Positions 37,276-45,733 of a stretch of DNA of 64,000 nt are shown here, piece after piece. Source of the stretch: Lacticigenium naphthae DSM 19658. Its GTDB lineage: Bacteria; Bacillota; Bacilli; Lactobacillales; Carnobacteriaceae_A. How positions within the stretch are numbered: the stretch's first letter is position 1; every line of letters starts with the position of its first letter. The notes beneath the pieces are model-generated. The model was not told the DNA's origin. It did no database searches and saw nothing but the letters and a program-made list of their open reading frames with translations. Location: assembly GCF_000425865.1 (NCBI RefSeq), contig NZ_AUEG01000006.1:1-64000 (forward strand), in the 5' to 3' direction. A program made the position numbers and the translations under genes.

Positions 37276-38811
37276 TTGGCTAAATACATTTTAGAAATGG
37301 ATGATATTGTAAAAACTTTCTCTGGTGTAAAAGCTTTAGATGGCGTAGATTTAAAAGTTGAAGAAGGAGAAATTCATGCTTTAGTAGGAGAAAATGGTGC
37401 TGGGAAATCAACTTTAATGAATGTACTTAGTGGAGTATATCCTCATGGAGAGTATACTGGGGATATTGTTTTTAAAGGTGAAACTTGTGAGTTTAAAAGA
37501 TTGAGTGACAGTGAAAAAAAAGGAATTGTTATTATTCATCAAGAGTTAGCATTAGTCCAATTCTTATCTGTTTCCGAAAATATATTTTTAGGCAACGAAC
37601 AATCAACAAAGGGTGTTATCGATTGGGGATTGAGCAATAAGAAAGCAAAAGCACTATTAGATAAAGTTGGATTGAAAATCAATCCTCAAATACTAGTTGC
37701 GGAAATTAGTGTGGCTCAGCAGCAATTGGTTGAAATAGCTAAAGCGATGTCTAAAGAAGTTAAACTATTGATTTTAGATGAGCCAACAGCTGCTTTAAAT
37801 GATAATGATAGTGAAAATTTACTTAAGTTGTTAAAAGAATTTCAAAAACAAGGTATCACTTCGATTATCATTTCGCACAAATTGAATGAAGTAATCGACA
37901 TAGCTGATAAAGTTACGATCATTCGAGATGGAAAAACCGTTGAAACATTAACAAAAGATAATATTTCCGAGGACCGAATTATAAAAGGAATGGTCGGTAG
38001 GGAATTAACGAATCGTTTTCCAAAAAGAGATGTTGAAATAGGCGAGACGATTTTTGAAGTGAAAAATTGGGATGTCTATGATGAAACCTTTAGAGACAAG
38101 AAAAAGCTGAAAAATATAAATTTCCATATAAAAAAAGGAGAGGTCATTGGTATTGCAGGTCTGATGGGAGCTGGAAGAACAGAGCTCGCTTTGAGCATTT
38201 TTGGCCAATCCTTTGGATCTAAAATCACTGGTGAAATGTATAAAAATGGGAACCTTTTAAAAATAAAAAGTATCCCAGAAGCTATCTCTAATGGAATAGC
38301 GTATCTTTCAGAAGACAGAAAAAGCGCTGGGTTAAATTTGATTCAATCAATAAGAGAAAATATATCCATCGCCAGTTTAGACAAAATTTCAAAAAATAAT
38401 ATAATAAATTACGGAAAAGAAACAAAAATCGTAGAAGAGTTTAGAGAAAAGTTGAATATCAAATCAAGTGGTATTTCCCAAGAAGTTAGTTCTCTCAGTG
38501 GGGGGAATCAGCAAAAGGTTGCAATCGGCAAATGGCTTTTATCTGATCCAGATATTCTATTTTTAGATGAACCAACTCGTGGTGTTGATGTGGGAGCAAA
38601 ATATGAAATCTATAGTGTCATCAATGAAATAGCTGCGGAAGGAAAAGCTGTTTGTGTTATTTCGTCAGAGTTACCTGAAATTTTAGGAATGTGCGACCGT
38701 ATTTATGCTATGAGTGAAGGGATATTTACTGGTGAAGTTAAAAATGAAAACGTTACCCAAGAAGAATTAATGGAGCTAATGACTATGAATATTAAAGAGG
38801 GAGTGTCCTAG
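37276..38811 (+). CDS. gguA: Sugar ABC transporter ATPase, two fused domains (GguA/AraG type)
   Basis: A 511-residue duplicated ABC ATPase. Domain 1: Walker [10 protein letters not shown] (about residue 37), signature [14 protein letters not shown] and Walker [12 protein letters not shown]. Domain 2: degenerate Walker [10 protein letters not shown] (about 298), good signature [15 protein letters not shown], Walker [15 protein letters not shown]. This tandem form is typical of monosaccharide importers. GTG 37267 abuts the GGAG site, so TTG 37276 is favoured. Two bp after its stop gguB begins. Confidence 0.9.
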   Translation: MAKYILEMDDIVKTFSGVKALDGVDLKVEEGEIHALVGENGAGKSTLMNVLSGVYPHGEYTGDIVFKGETCEFKRLSDSEKKGIVIIHQELALVQFLSVSENIFLGNEQSTKGVIDWGLSNKKAKALLDKVGLKINPQILVAEISVAQQQLVEIAKAMSKEVKLLILDEPTAALNDNDSENLLKLLKEFQKQGITSIIISHKLNEVIDIADKVTIIRDGKTVETLTKDNISEDRIIKGMVGRELTNRFPKRDVEIGETIFEVKNWDVYDETFRDKKKLKNINFHIKKGEVIGIAGLMGAGRTELALSIFGQSFGSKITGEMYKNGNLLKIKSIPEAISNGIAYLSEDRKSAGLNLIQSIRENISIASLDKISKNNIINYGKETKIVEEFREKLNIKSSGISQEVSSLSGGNQQKVAIGKWLLSDPDILFLDEPTRGVDVGAKYEIYSVINEIAAEGKAVCVISSELPEILGMCDRIYAMSEGIFTGEVKNENVTQEELMELMTMNIKEGVS

Positions 38812-38812
38812 T

Positions 38813-40009
38813 ATGCAAATGACGAAGAATCAAACAAAAAATAAACGTATCGCTTCTGATATGTTAAAAAATATTTTAAGCAAATATAGTATGGTATTTA
38901 TATTTATAGCATTATTGCTATTATTTCAATATCTAACGGGTGGAATAATATTTAGACCGTTAAACGTTACAAATTTAATTTTACAGAATGCATATGTTCT
39001 CGTGCTAGCGTTGGGGATGTTGCTGGTCGTCTTACTGGGAAATGTTGACTTATCCGTTGGATCTGTAGTCGCTTTTGTAGGGGCTGTAGCAGGGAAATTA
39101 ATGGTCGATATGAACTGGAATCCTTATATCGTTATACCGCTAGCCCTTATTATCGGTGGCATTATCGGTATTTGGAACGGCTATTGGATCGCATATTTAG
39201 GAATTCCTTCCTTTGTTGTTACTCTTGGTGGTTTGTTGATGTTTAGAGGATTAACGCAAATTATTTTAGGAGGAAAAACTTTAGCTCCTTTTCCAGAAGA
39301 ATTTCAATTTATCAGTAGTGGGTATTTCCCCTCATTAAATCCGGGAGGGTTTCATTTATTGTCCGTCATTTTGGGGGCAGTGATCACCATTATAACCATC
39401 TTTATGTTGATCAGCTCAAGGAAAACAAAAGAAAAAAATCTATATGAAGTCGAATCGATGGGTATGTTCATTACTAAGATGATTCTTACGATCGCACTGA
39501 TCATGGGAGTCACATGGGTTCTAGCCCAGTATAGAGGTTATCCATTTGTATTGGTCATTTTAGCATTTTTAACTATGATCTTCAGTTTTGTTACGAAGAA
39601 AACAACAATTGGTAGAAGAATTTATGCTACAGGTGGAAATAGAAAAGCAGCCCAACTATCGGGTGTAAATACAAAATCGCTAGAGTTTTGGATTTTTGTA
39701 AATATGGGCGTAATGTCAGCCCTAGCCGGACTCGTTTTAGCATCCCGTTTAAATGCTAGTACACCCCAAGCAGGTGAAGGCTTTGAATTAGATGCTCTAG
39801 CAGCGGTATATATTGGTGGAGCCTCTACAAGTGGTGGTATCGGTACAGTTTTAGGAACCATTATCGGAGCTTTGATTATGGGGTTACTTAATAATGGGAT
39901 GTCGATCATGGGTGTAGGTGTGGACTGGCAAAGTGCTATTAAAGGGTTGATTTTGATTTTTGCAGTAGTATTTGATGTATGGAATAGAAAAAGAAAATTA
40001 AAAGCTTAA
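38813..40009 (+). CDS. gguB: Sugar ABC transporter permease (GguB/AraH type)
   Basis: A 398-residue membrane protein with about ten hydrophobic segments. Family marks include VVLLGNVDLSVGSVVAFVGA, GIPSFVVTLGGLLMFRG, GRRIYATGGNRKAAQLSGV and EGFELDALAAVYIGGAS. The last segment, with DAIAAVxxGG-type sequence, is the coupling region. AGAGGGAG precedes the ATG, 1 bp after gguA. It completes the transporter with ChvE and GguA. Confidence 0.92.
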   Translation: MQMTKNQTKNKRIASDMLKNILSKYSMVFIFIALLLLFQYLTGGIIFRPLNVTNLILQNAYVLVLALGMLLVVLLGNVDLSVGSVVAFVGAVAGKLMVDMNWNPYIVIPLALIIGGIIGIWNGYWIAYLGIPSFVVTLGGLLMFRGLTQIILGGKTLAPFPEEFQFISSGYFPSLNPGGFHLLSVILGAVITIITIFMLISSRKTKEKNLYEVESMGMFITKMILTIALIMGVTWVLAQYRGYPFVLVILAFLTMIFSFVTKKTTIGRRIYATGGNRKAAQLSGVNTKSLEFWIFVNMGVMSALAGLVLASRLNASTPQAGEGFELDALAAVYIGGASTSGGIGTVLGTIIGALIMGLLNNGMSIMGVGVDWQSAIKGLILIFAVVFDVWNRKRKLKA

Positions 40010-40092
40010 GTTTAGTATTGTCAATCAAAAAATGATAAAAAACATTGAGGGTCCTTTTTGAATATTCTATAAACTAATGGAAAAAACCTAAT

Positions 40093-40164
40093 TTGGAGAA
40101 AGTTGATTTTTTCTTATAATAACAACAGATTAATAAGGAATTAATTAGATAATTAGGCTATAAT
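40093..40164 (+). promoter_or_regulatory. Promoter region of araR2
   Basis: TTGGAG-N16-TATAAT near 40093-40120 and a second TATAAT at 40159-40164. No AraR operator is visible here, so autoregulation is not supported for this copy. Confidence 0.5.
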
Positions 40165-40183
40165 TTAACTGAGGAGGATACCT

Positions 40184-41275
40184 ATGTTAAGTATACCGAA
40201 GTATAAACAAATAAAAAAAGACTTAAAAGGCAAAATCTCAGACGGTACCTTTCCTTTGAATTCTAAAATACCGTCTGAGTCGGAGCTTAAAGAAGAGTAC
40301 GGGGTAAGCCGCCATACAATTAGACAAGCTATTTCTGAATTGGTAAATGATGGCTATTTGTTAAAGAGGCAAGGAGCCGGAACCTTTGTTAATGAAAAAA
40401 GGAACCCTGATAGAACATATAAGAGTGAAAATTCAAAAACAATTGGTGTAATAACTACCTATCTCTCAGACTATATTTTTCCATCTATCATTAGAGGGAT
40501 CGAAAGTGAATTGAGTGAGAAAGGTTATTCACTGATGCTAGCGAGCACACAAAATAACGTCGTAAATGAAAAAGAAAATTTAGAAAAAATGTTAGAACAA
40601 CAGGTCGAAGGGTTGATAGTCGAGCCTACAAAAAGCAACCTGCTCAATCCTAATTTAAGTTATTATTTGAAAATTGCGGAAAAAAATATCCCAATGGTGA
40701 TGTTGCATGCAACCTATGAAGAACTGAGCGCTCCTGCAATTACTTTAGATGATGTGAAAGCAGGAAAAATCGCTACAGAACATTTGATCGAATTAGGTCA
40801 TAAGGACATAGCTATGGTAACTAAAATGGATGATATGCAGGGGAAGAACAGACTAAAAGGATATATAAGTGCTTTATATGATGCAAATCTTACATTCAAT
40901 GATGGCTATATAGTTACTTATGATACGGAATCGAAAAATGAGGTGACTGTTCAATTGAAATCTCTATTGAATACGACTCAGCCACCTAGTGCTTTTGTTT
41001 GTTACAATGATGAAATTGCAATAAGTTTGATTCAGGAGATCAACAAGTTAGGAAAAAGCGTACCGGAAGATTTTTCAGTTGTCAGCCATGACGATTCGCA
41101 TTTGAGTCAAACGCTACCTTCAGTTAAGTTAACAACTGTACAACACCCAAAAGAAAAATTGGGAAAAGCTGCAGCAGATTGGATCATTCAAGCTATTGAG
41201 AATCCTGAATTCAAAAAGAAATCTATAACATTTGAACCCCATTTGACTGTACGTAATTCTACTAGAAAAATATGA
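40184..41275 (+). CDS. araR: AraR-type arabinose repressor, copy 2
   Basis: A 363-residue paralogue of the protein at 34509 with the same GntR head and sugar-binding body; the effector domain is nearly the same (NLLNPNLSYYLKIAE, MLHATYEEL, AGKIATEHLIELGHKD in both). The linker after the HTH and the region around residue 260 differ most. AGGAGG precedes the ATG. The copies flank the transporter genes, suggesting duplication with or around the cassette. Whether both bind the same operators or the same sugar is open. Confidence 0.9.
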   Translation: MLSIPKYKQIKKDLKGKISDGTFPLNSKIPSESELKEEYGVSRHTIRQAISELVNDGYLLKRQGAGTFVNEKRNPDRTYKSENSKTIGVITTYLSDYIFPSIIRGIESELSEKGYSLMLASTQNNVVNEKENLEKMLEQQVEGLIVEPTKSNLLNPNLSYYLKIAEKNIPMVMLHATYEELSAPAITLDDVKAGKIATEHLIELGHKDIAMVTKMDDMQGKNRLKGYISALYDANLTFNDGYIVTYDTESKNEVTVQLKSLLNTTQPPSAFVCYNDEIAISLIQEINKLGKSVPEDFSVVSHDDSHLSQTLPSVKLTTVQHPKEKLGKAAADWIIQAIENPEFKKKSITFEPHLTVRNSTRKI

Positions 41276-41285
41276 GGATAAAAAT

Positions 41286-41335
41286 AAAAAAGAATGTAGA
41301 GACATCTTATTGTTGATGACTCTGCATTCTTTTTT
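41286..41335 (+). terminator. Terminator of araR2
   Basis: AAAAAAGAATG-T-AGAG pairs with CTCT-G-CATTCTTTTTT over an 18-nt loop. Confidence 0.8.
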
Positions 41336-41336
41336 A

Positions 41337-41412
41337 ATTAGTACGTATGTTTGTCCAAATGATGTTGACTTATACGTACATTTAATGTATTCTGTTTATG
41401 AAAGCGTTATAT
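41337..41412 (+). promoter_or_regulatory. araBDA promoter with two AraR boxes and cre-like site
   Basis: TTGACT (41365-41370), 17-bp spacer, TATTCT (41388-41393). ATTAGTACGTATGTTT (41337-41352) and ACTTATACGTACATTT (41368-41383) match AraR boxes, the second covering the spacer just as at the transporter promoter. TGAAAGCGTTATAT (41399-41412) is 12 of 14 to cre. Both arabinose promoters thus share one design. Confidence 0.8.
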
Positions 41413-41427
41413 TAAAGGAGGAATTTG

Positions 41428-43029
41428 ATGGATCAATTGTCTAAAGAAAATAAAGAGATACTTGAAAATACCTTTTTAGGGATAGAATTCGGTTCTACTC
41501 GAATAAAAGCTGTTCTTGTAGATGGAAATTATGAAACTATTTCCAGCGGTTCGCATGATTGGGAAAATCAATTCGAAGATGGAGTATGGACATACTCTAA
41601 TGAGATGATTTGGGATGGTCTACAAAAAGCCTACAGTCATTTAAAAAAGAATTATCAAAATAAGTATGGTTCCACTTTGACAAGTGTAGATGCAATCGGA
41701 TTTTCTGGCATGATGCATGGGTATCTTCCCTTTGATCAACAAGGAAATCAGTTAGTTCCATTTCGAACATGGAGAAACACAACAACTCGAGAAGCTTCAG
41801 AAAAATTGACTAAAGCTTTATCGTTTAATATACCTCAAAGATGGAGTGTATCTCATCTGTATCAAGCTATATTAAACAAGGAGCAGCATGTAAAAGATAT
41901 TAGCTTCATTACTACCTTGGCAGGATATGTACATTGGAAATTAACAGATCATAAAGTACTTGGAATTGGTGAAGCATCCGGAGTGTTCCCTATCGACAGC
42001 GAAAAGGAAACTTATCATGCAGATCATTTGGATGTATTCTCTTCGTTAATTAAAGAAGAAAATAGTAGTTTGAATGCATCAGCCATTTTGCCTCGAGTAT
42101 TATCTGCTGGAGAAGATGCGGGGAAATTAACAGCCGAAGGTGCTTTATTATTGGATCCATCAGGGGATTTAAAACCCGGGATACCCTTTGCTCCACCTGA
42201 AGGAGATGCTGGTACCGGAATGGTAGCTACGAATAGTGTAGCTAAAAGAACGGGGAATGTTTCTGCTGGGACTTCTATTTTTTCAATGGTTGTTTTGGAA
42301 AAAGCGTTGTCTGACTACTATGAAGAAATCGACATGGTTACTACACCAACTGGGAAACCAGTTGCTATGGTTCATTGCAACAATTTCACTTCAGACATCA
42401 ATGCTTGGGCAAATTTATTTAAAGAAGTCACAGAAGGATTAGGAAACCCAGTAGATTCTTCCGAACTATTTACCTTCTTATTTAATAAGGCAATGGAAGC
42501 AGACGATGATTTGGGTGGCTTAGTTAGTTGCAACTATTTCTCGGGTGAACCAATTACGGGATTTGAAGAAGGACGGCCACTGGTGATAAGAATGCCAGAT
42601 AGCTCTTTGACAATTGCAAACTTTATGCGCACACAGATTTATTCTGCATTGGCCACTTTGAAAATAGGAATGGATATTCTGATTGTGAAAGAAAGTGTTG
42701 AATCGGACTATCTGATTGGTCATGGTGGTTTCTTCAAGACACCTGTAGTAGGACAACAATTGATGGCAGATGCTACACGCACCCCGATAGCAGTGATGAA
42801 GACAGCTGGTGAGGGTGGTCCTTGGGGAATGGCCGTACTTGCAGCTTTTGCAATAAAGAACAAGGAATATCCTACTCTAGAAGGATTCCTGACTGAAGAA
42901 GTTTTCGCTGAGGAAGATATGAGTAGTATTCATCCTTCTAAAGAAGGAATGGAAAATTTTGATCAATTCATGAAACGGTACAAAGCAATGTTACCAGTTG
43001 AAAGAGCAGCTATAGAAAACTTGAAATAA
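41428..43029 (+). CDS. araB: L-ribulokinase (FGGY kinase)
   Basis: A 533-residue FGGY kinase: LGIEFGSTRIKAVLVDG (about residue 16) is the first phosphate loop, FSGMMHGYLPFD the sugar region, GDAGTGMVATNSVAKRTGNVSAGTS the second ATP loop, and YLIGHGGFFKTPVVGQQLMAD with GEGGPWGMA the C-terminal ATP domain. It phosphorylates L-ribulose in the second step of arabinose catabolism. TTG 41425 is in frame but ATG 41428 has AAAGGAGG 6 nt away. First gene of araBDA. Confidence 0.9.
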   Translation: MDQLSKENKEILENTFLGIEFGSTRIKAVLVDGNYETISSGSHDWENQFEDGVWTYSNEMIWDGLQKAYSHLKKNYQNKYGSTLTSVDAIGFSGMMHGYLPFDQQGNQLVPFRTWRNTTTREASEKLTKALSFNIPQRWSVSHLYQAILNKEQHVKDISFITTLAGYVHWKLTDHKVLGIGEASGVFPIDSEKETYHADHLDVFSSLIKEENSSLNASAILPRVLSAGEDAGKLTAEGALLLDPSGDLKPGIPFAPPEGDAGTGMVATNSVAKRTGNVSAGTSIFSMVVLEKALSDYYEEIDMVTTPTGKPVAMVHCNNFTSDINAWANLFKEVTEGLGNPVDSSELFTFLFNKAMEADDDLGGLVSCNYFSGEPITGFEEGRPLVIRMPDSSLTIANFMRTQIYSALATLKIGMDILIVKESVESDYLIGHGGFFKTPVVGQQLMADATRTPIAVMKTAGEGGPWGMAVLAAFAIKNKEYPTLEGFLTEEVFAEEDMSSIHPSKEGMENFDQFMKRYKAMLPVERAAIENLK

Positions 43030-43041
43030 GGTGGGAAAAAT

Positions 43042-43740
43042 ATGCTAGAGCAATTAAAAAAAGAAGTTTACGAAGCAAACATGCTCTTGCCTCATTACGA
43101 TTTGATTACTTTCACATGGGGAAACGTTAGTGGGATAGATAGAGAATCAGATTTAGTCGTGATCAAACCGAGCGGAGTCGAATACAATAAGCTTACTCCG
43201 GAAGATATGGTGGTAGTAGACCTAAACGGAGACGTGGTAGAAGGTGATCTAAAACCGTCAAGTGATACAGCCACACACGTGGAACTCTACAAGGCCTTCA
43301 AAGATATAAAAGGAGTTGTCCATACTCACTCTCCCTGGGCAGTTTCTTTTGCCCAAGCGGGGATCAATATTCCAGCAGCGGGAACGACTCAAGGAGATTA
43401 TTACTATGGATCGATTCCTGTGACTCGTGAAATGAGAAAAGATGAAATCGTCTCTGATTATGAAAAACAAACAGGAACGGTAATAATTGAAACTTTTGGA
43501 CAAAAAGGAATTGATCCTAATGAAGTACCTGGAGTACTAGTCAACGACCATGGTCCATTTAATTGGGGAAGCTCTCCTGAAAATGCAGTTCACAACGCAG
43601 TAGTCTTAGAATCGGTGGCAGAGATGACTTACCATACGATGCAACTTTCAAAAAGTGAAGATGTGAGTATGAGTCAGGACTTATTGGATAAACATTATTT
43701 AAGAAAACATGGTAAAAATGCTTATTATGGTCAAAAATAA
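43042..43740 (+). CDS. araD: L-ribulose-5-phosphate 4-epimerase
   Basis: A 232-residue class II aldolase-fold zinc enzyme giving D-xylulose-5-phosphate, the entry to the phosphoketolase/pentose-phosphate route. [17 protein letters not shown] and [14 protein letters not shown] precede the zinc-binding [10 protein letters not shown]; a third His lies in [10 protein letters not shown] (about 172). It lies 12 bp after araB. Full family length. Confidence 0.94.
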   Translation: MLEQLKKEVYEANMLLPHYDLITFTWGNVSGIDRESDLVVIKPSGVEYNKLTPEDMVVVDLNGDVVEGDLKPSSDTATHVELYKAFKDIKGVVHTHSPWAVSFAQAGINIPAAGTTQGDYYYGSIPVTREMRKDEIVSDYEKQTGTVIIETFGQKGIDPNEVPGVLVNDHGPFNWGSSPENAVHNAVVLESVAEMTYHTMQLSKSEDVSMSQDLLDKHYLRKHGKNAYYGQK

Positions 43741-43760
43741 AAACAAAGGACGTGGATCGT

Positions 43761-45185
43761 ATGTTAAAAACTGATAAAAAAGAATTTTGGTTTGTTGTAG
43801 GAAGTCAACATTTGTATGGGGAAGAAGCGTTACAAGAAGTAAAATCTCATGCAGAAGAATTAGTTGAAAAATTAAATGAACAAGCAGACTTTACTTATTC
43901 GTTAGTGTTCAAAGCATTGGTGACAACGACAGATGAAATAACTAGTATAATGAAAGAAGTCAATTATCAAGATCAAGTTGCAGGAGTCATTACTTGGATG
44001 CATACTTTTTCTCCAGCAAAAATGTGGATTCCCGGAACAAAACTTCTTCAAAAACCGTTATTGCATTTAGCAACTCAATTTAACAAAGAAATTCCGTGGA
44101 GCACGATCGACATGGACTTTATGAACCTAAATCAAAGTGCACATGGTGATAGAGAATATGGATTCATCAATACTCGTTTAAAGAAAAACAACAAAATCGT
44201 TGTAGGACATTGGTCGAATAAAGTAGTCCAAAAAGATATTAAAAACTGGATGGATTCAGCAATCGGCTTTATTGAAAGTCAAAACATTAAAGTTGCTCGT
44301 TTTGGTGATAATATGCGTAATGTTGCTGTAACCGAAGGAGACAAGGTTGAAGCAGCCATTCAATTCGGCTGGACGGTTGATTACTTTGGTATCGGTGATT
44401 TAGTAGAAGAGATGGACCAAGTAACTACCAAAGAAATTCAAGAAACGTATGATGAATGTACTAATCTCTATGAAATGGAACTTGGAAATAATGATCCTGA
44501 TTTTTATGAAGAACATGTGAAAGAACAGATCAAAATCGAAATCGGTTTGAGACGTTTCCTCGAAAAAGGAGGATACACGGCTTTCACATCAAACTTTGAA
44601 GATCTACACGGAATGAAACAATTACCGGGTATGGCAGTTCAAAGATTGAACATGGAAGGTTACGGATTTGCTGGTGAAGGAGATTGGAAAACAGCTGCTC
44701 TAGATCGTTTGATGAAAGTCATGTCTAATAATGTTGATACAGGATTCATGGAAGACTACACGTATAATTTAGCTGAAAACAATGAATATATTGTGCAATC
44801 GCACATGTTAGAAGTTGATCCAACTTTAGCTAATACCAAGCCACGTGTTATTGTAAATCCACTCGGTATCGGTGGGAAAGAGGATCCAGCGCGTCTTGTA
44901 TTTGATGGCAAAGCTGGAACAGGTGTTGTCGTATCCATGTTGGATCTGGGCACGCATTATCGTCTAATGATCAATAAAGTCGAAGCAGAAACACCAACAG
45001 AAGAAGCTCCACATTTACCTGTTGCACGAGTGATCTGGAAACCTTATCCAAACTTTAAAGATGGGATTGAAAAATGGATTCAAGCTGGCGGTGGACACCA
45101 TACAGTTATGTCACTAGCTTTAACTGTGGATCAAATGAAGGATTGGGCTAAAATGGTAGATCTAGAAATAATAGAGATTCAATAA
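43761..45185 (+). CDS. araA: L-arabinose isomerase
   Basis: A 474-residue enzyme converting L-arabinose to L-ribulose with a divalent metal. Catalytic glutamates lie in SNFEDLHGMKQLPG and GFAGEGDWKTAA, metal-binding histidines in VQSHMLEVDP and GGGHHTVMS. GTG 43752 is in frame but touches the AAAGGA site; ATG 43761 is well placed. Last gene of araBDA, followed by a strong terminator. Confidence 0.95.
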   Translation: MLKTDKKEFWFVVGSQHLYGEEALQEVKSHAEELVEKLNEQADFTYSLVFKALVTTTDEITSIMKEVNYQDQVAGVITWMHTFSPAKMWIPGTKLLQKPLLHLATQFNKEIPWSTIDMDFMNLNQSAHGDREYGFINTRLKKNNKIVVGHWSNKVVQKDIKNWMDSAIGFIESQNIKVARFGDNMRNVAVTEGDKVEAAIQFGWTVDYFGIGDLVEEMDQVTTKEIQETYDECTNLYEMELGNNDPDFYEEHVKEQIKIEIGLRRFLEKGGYTAFTSNFEDLHGMKQLPGMAVQRLNMEGYGFAGEGDWKTAALDRLMKVMSNNVDTGFMEDYTYNLAENNEYIVQSHMLEVDPTLANTKPRVIVNPLGIGGKEDPARLVFDGKAGTGVVVSMLDLGTHYRLMINKVEAETPTEEAPHLPVARVIWKPYPNFKDGIEKWIQAGGGHHTVMSLALTVDQMKDWAKMVDLEIIEIQ

Positions 45186-45211
45186 TTGTTTGTTAATTAA
45201 AGTCACCCCCC

Positions 45212-45242
45212 AAAAGGAACCAGATCATTCTGGTTCCTTTTT
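45212..45242 (+). terminator. Terminator of araBDA
   Basis: AAAAGGAACCAGA-TCAT-TCTGGTTCCTTTT. An almost identical hairpin stands at 47789. Confidence 0.93.
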
Positions 45243-45344
45243 AATTTGTTTGGATCTCATACTATTAAACGGATATCGAAGTAAATATGCAATGCGAAAA
45301 ACCGAGTATCTGGAGTAACTCAAGTACTCTTTTTGGTTTGGAAA

Positions 45345-45537
45345 ATGTATTTGTAGTAACATGAAAGTAGAGAATACAAGCAAATACAGAAAGGAAGAGG
45401 CCATGAGAAAAGAGAGTATCGTAATCAATACACCTGTCTTTGATGAACTAATCAAAGATGGAAAATATCAGGTGGATCTGCTGGAGGAAATTGACCAGAC
45501 CGGAATTGGAATGGGTAATAACTTTTATAGGAATTGA
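45345..45537 (+). repeat. Left copy of duplicated sequence flanking the PTS gene
   Basis: AATGTATTTGTAGTAACATG and a downstream segment with ATATCAGGTGGATCTGCT recur with changes at 47827-47940. With the twin terminators ahead of each, this makes imperfect direct repeats of 150-200 bp on both sides of the PTS gene. Confidence 0.7.
45403..45537 (+). CDS. Small unknown protein or gene remnant
   Basis: A 44-residue frame beginning MRKESIVINTPVFDELIKDG, soluble and acidic, with AAAGGAAG 6 nt before the ATG. The second copy of the repeat (47890) has lost the frame. It may be the surviving N-terminus of a longer gene, or a short gene of its own. No family recognised. Confidence 0.4.
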   Translation: MRKESIVINTPVFDELIKDGKYQVDLLEEIDQTGIGMGNNFYRN

Positions 45538-45696
45538 GATAATGATGATGATAACCTGATGGAATCCAATTTAGAATCATGAACGGCGACATACCTGTTG
45601 CATAAGTAGCATTTATTATTTGAAGTGCCATTTATTCCGTATTTTTCTATTTTATTTTTTCTATAAAGCTGAACAAATTCGTCCTTTGCTATTATA

Positions 45697-45710
45697 TGTA
45701 AGTGTTTACA
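45697..45710. promoter_or_regulatory. cre site upstream of PTS gene
   Basis: TGTAAGTGTTTACA is a perfect dyad in its outer five bases each side and differs from the cre consensus only at the central C. It lies 23 bp before the start codon, where bound CcpA would block transcription. Confidence 0.75.
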
Positions 45711-45733
45711 TTAATGATAAGGAGTGGAACGCA

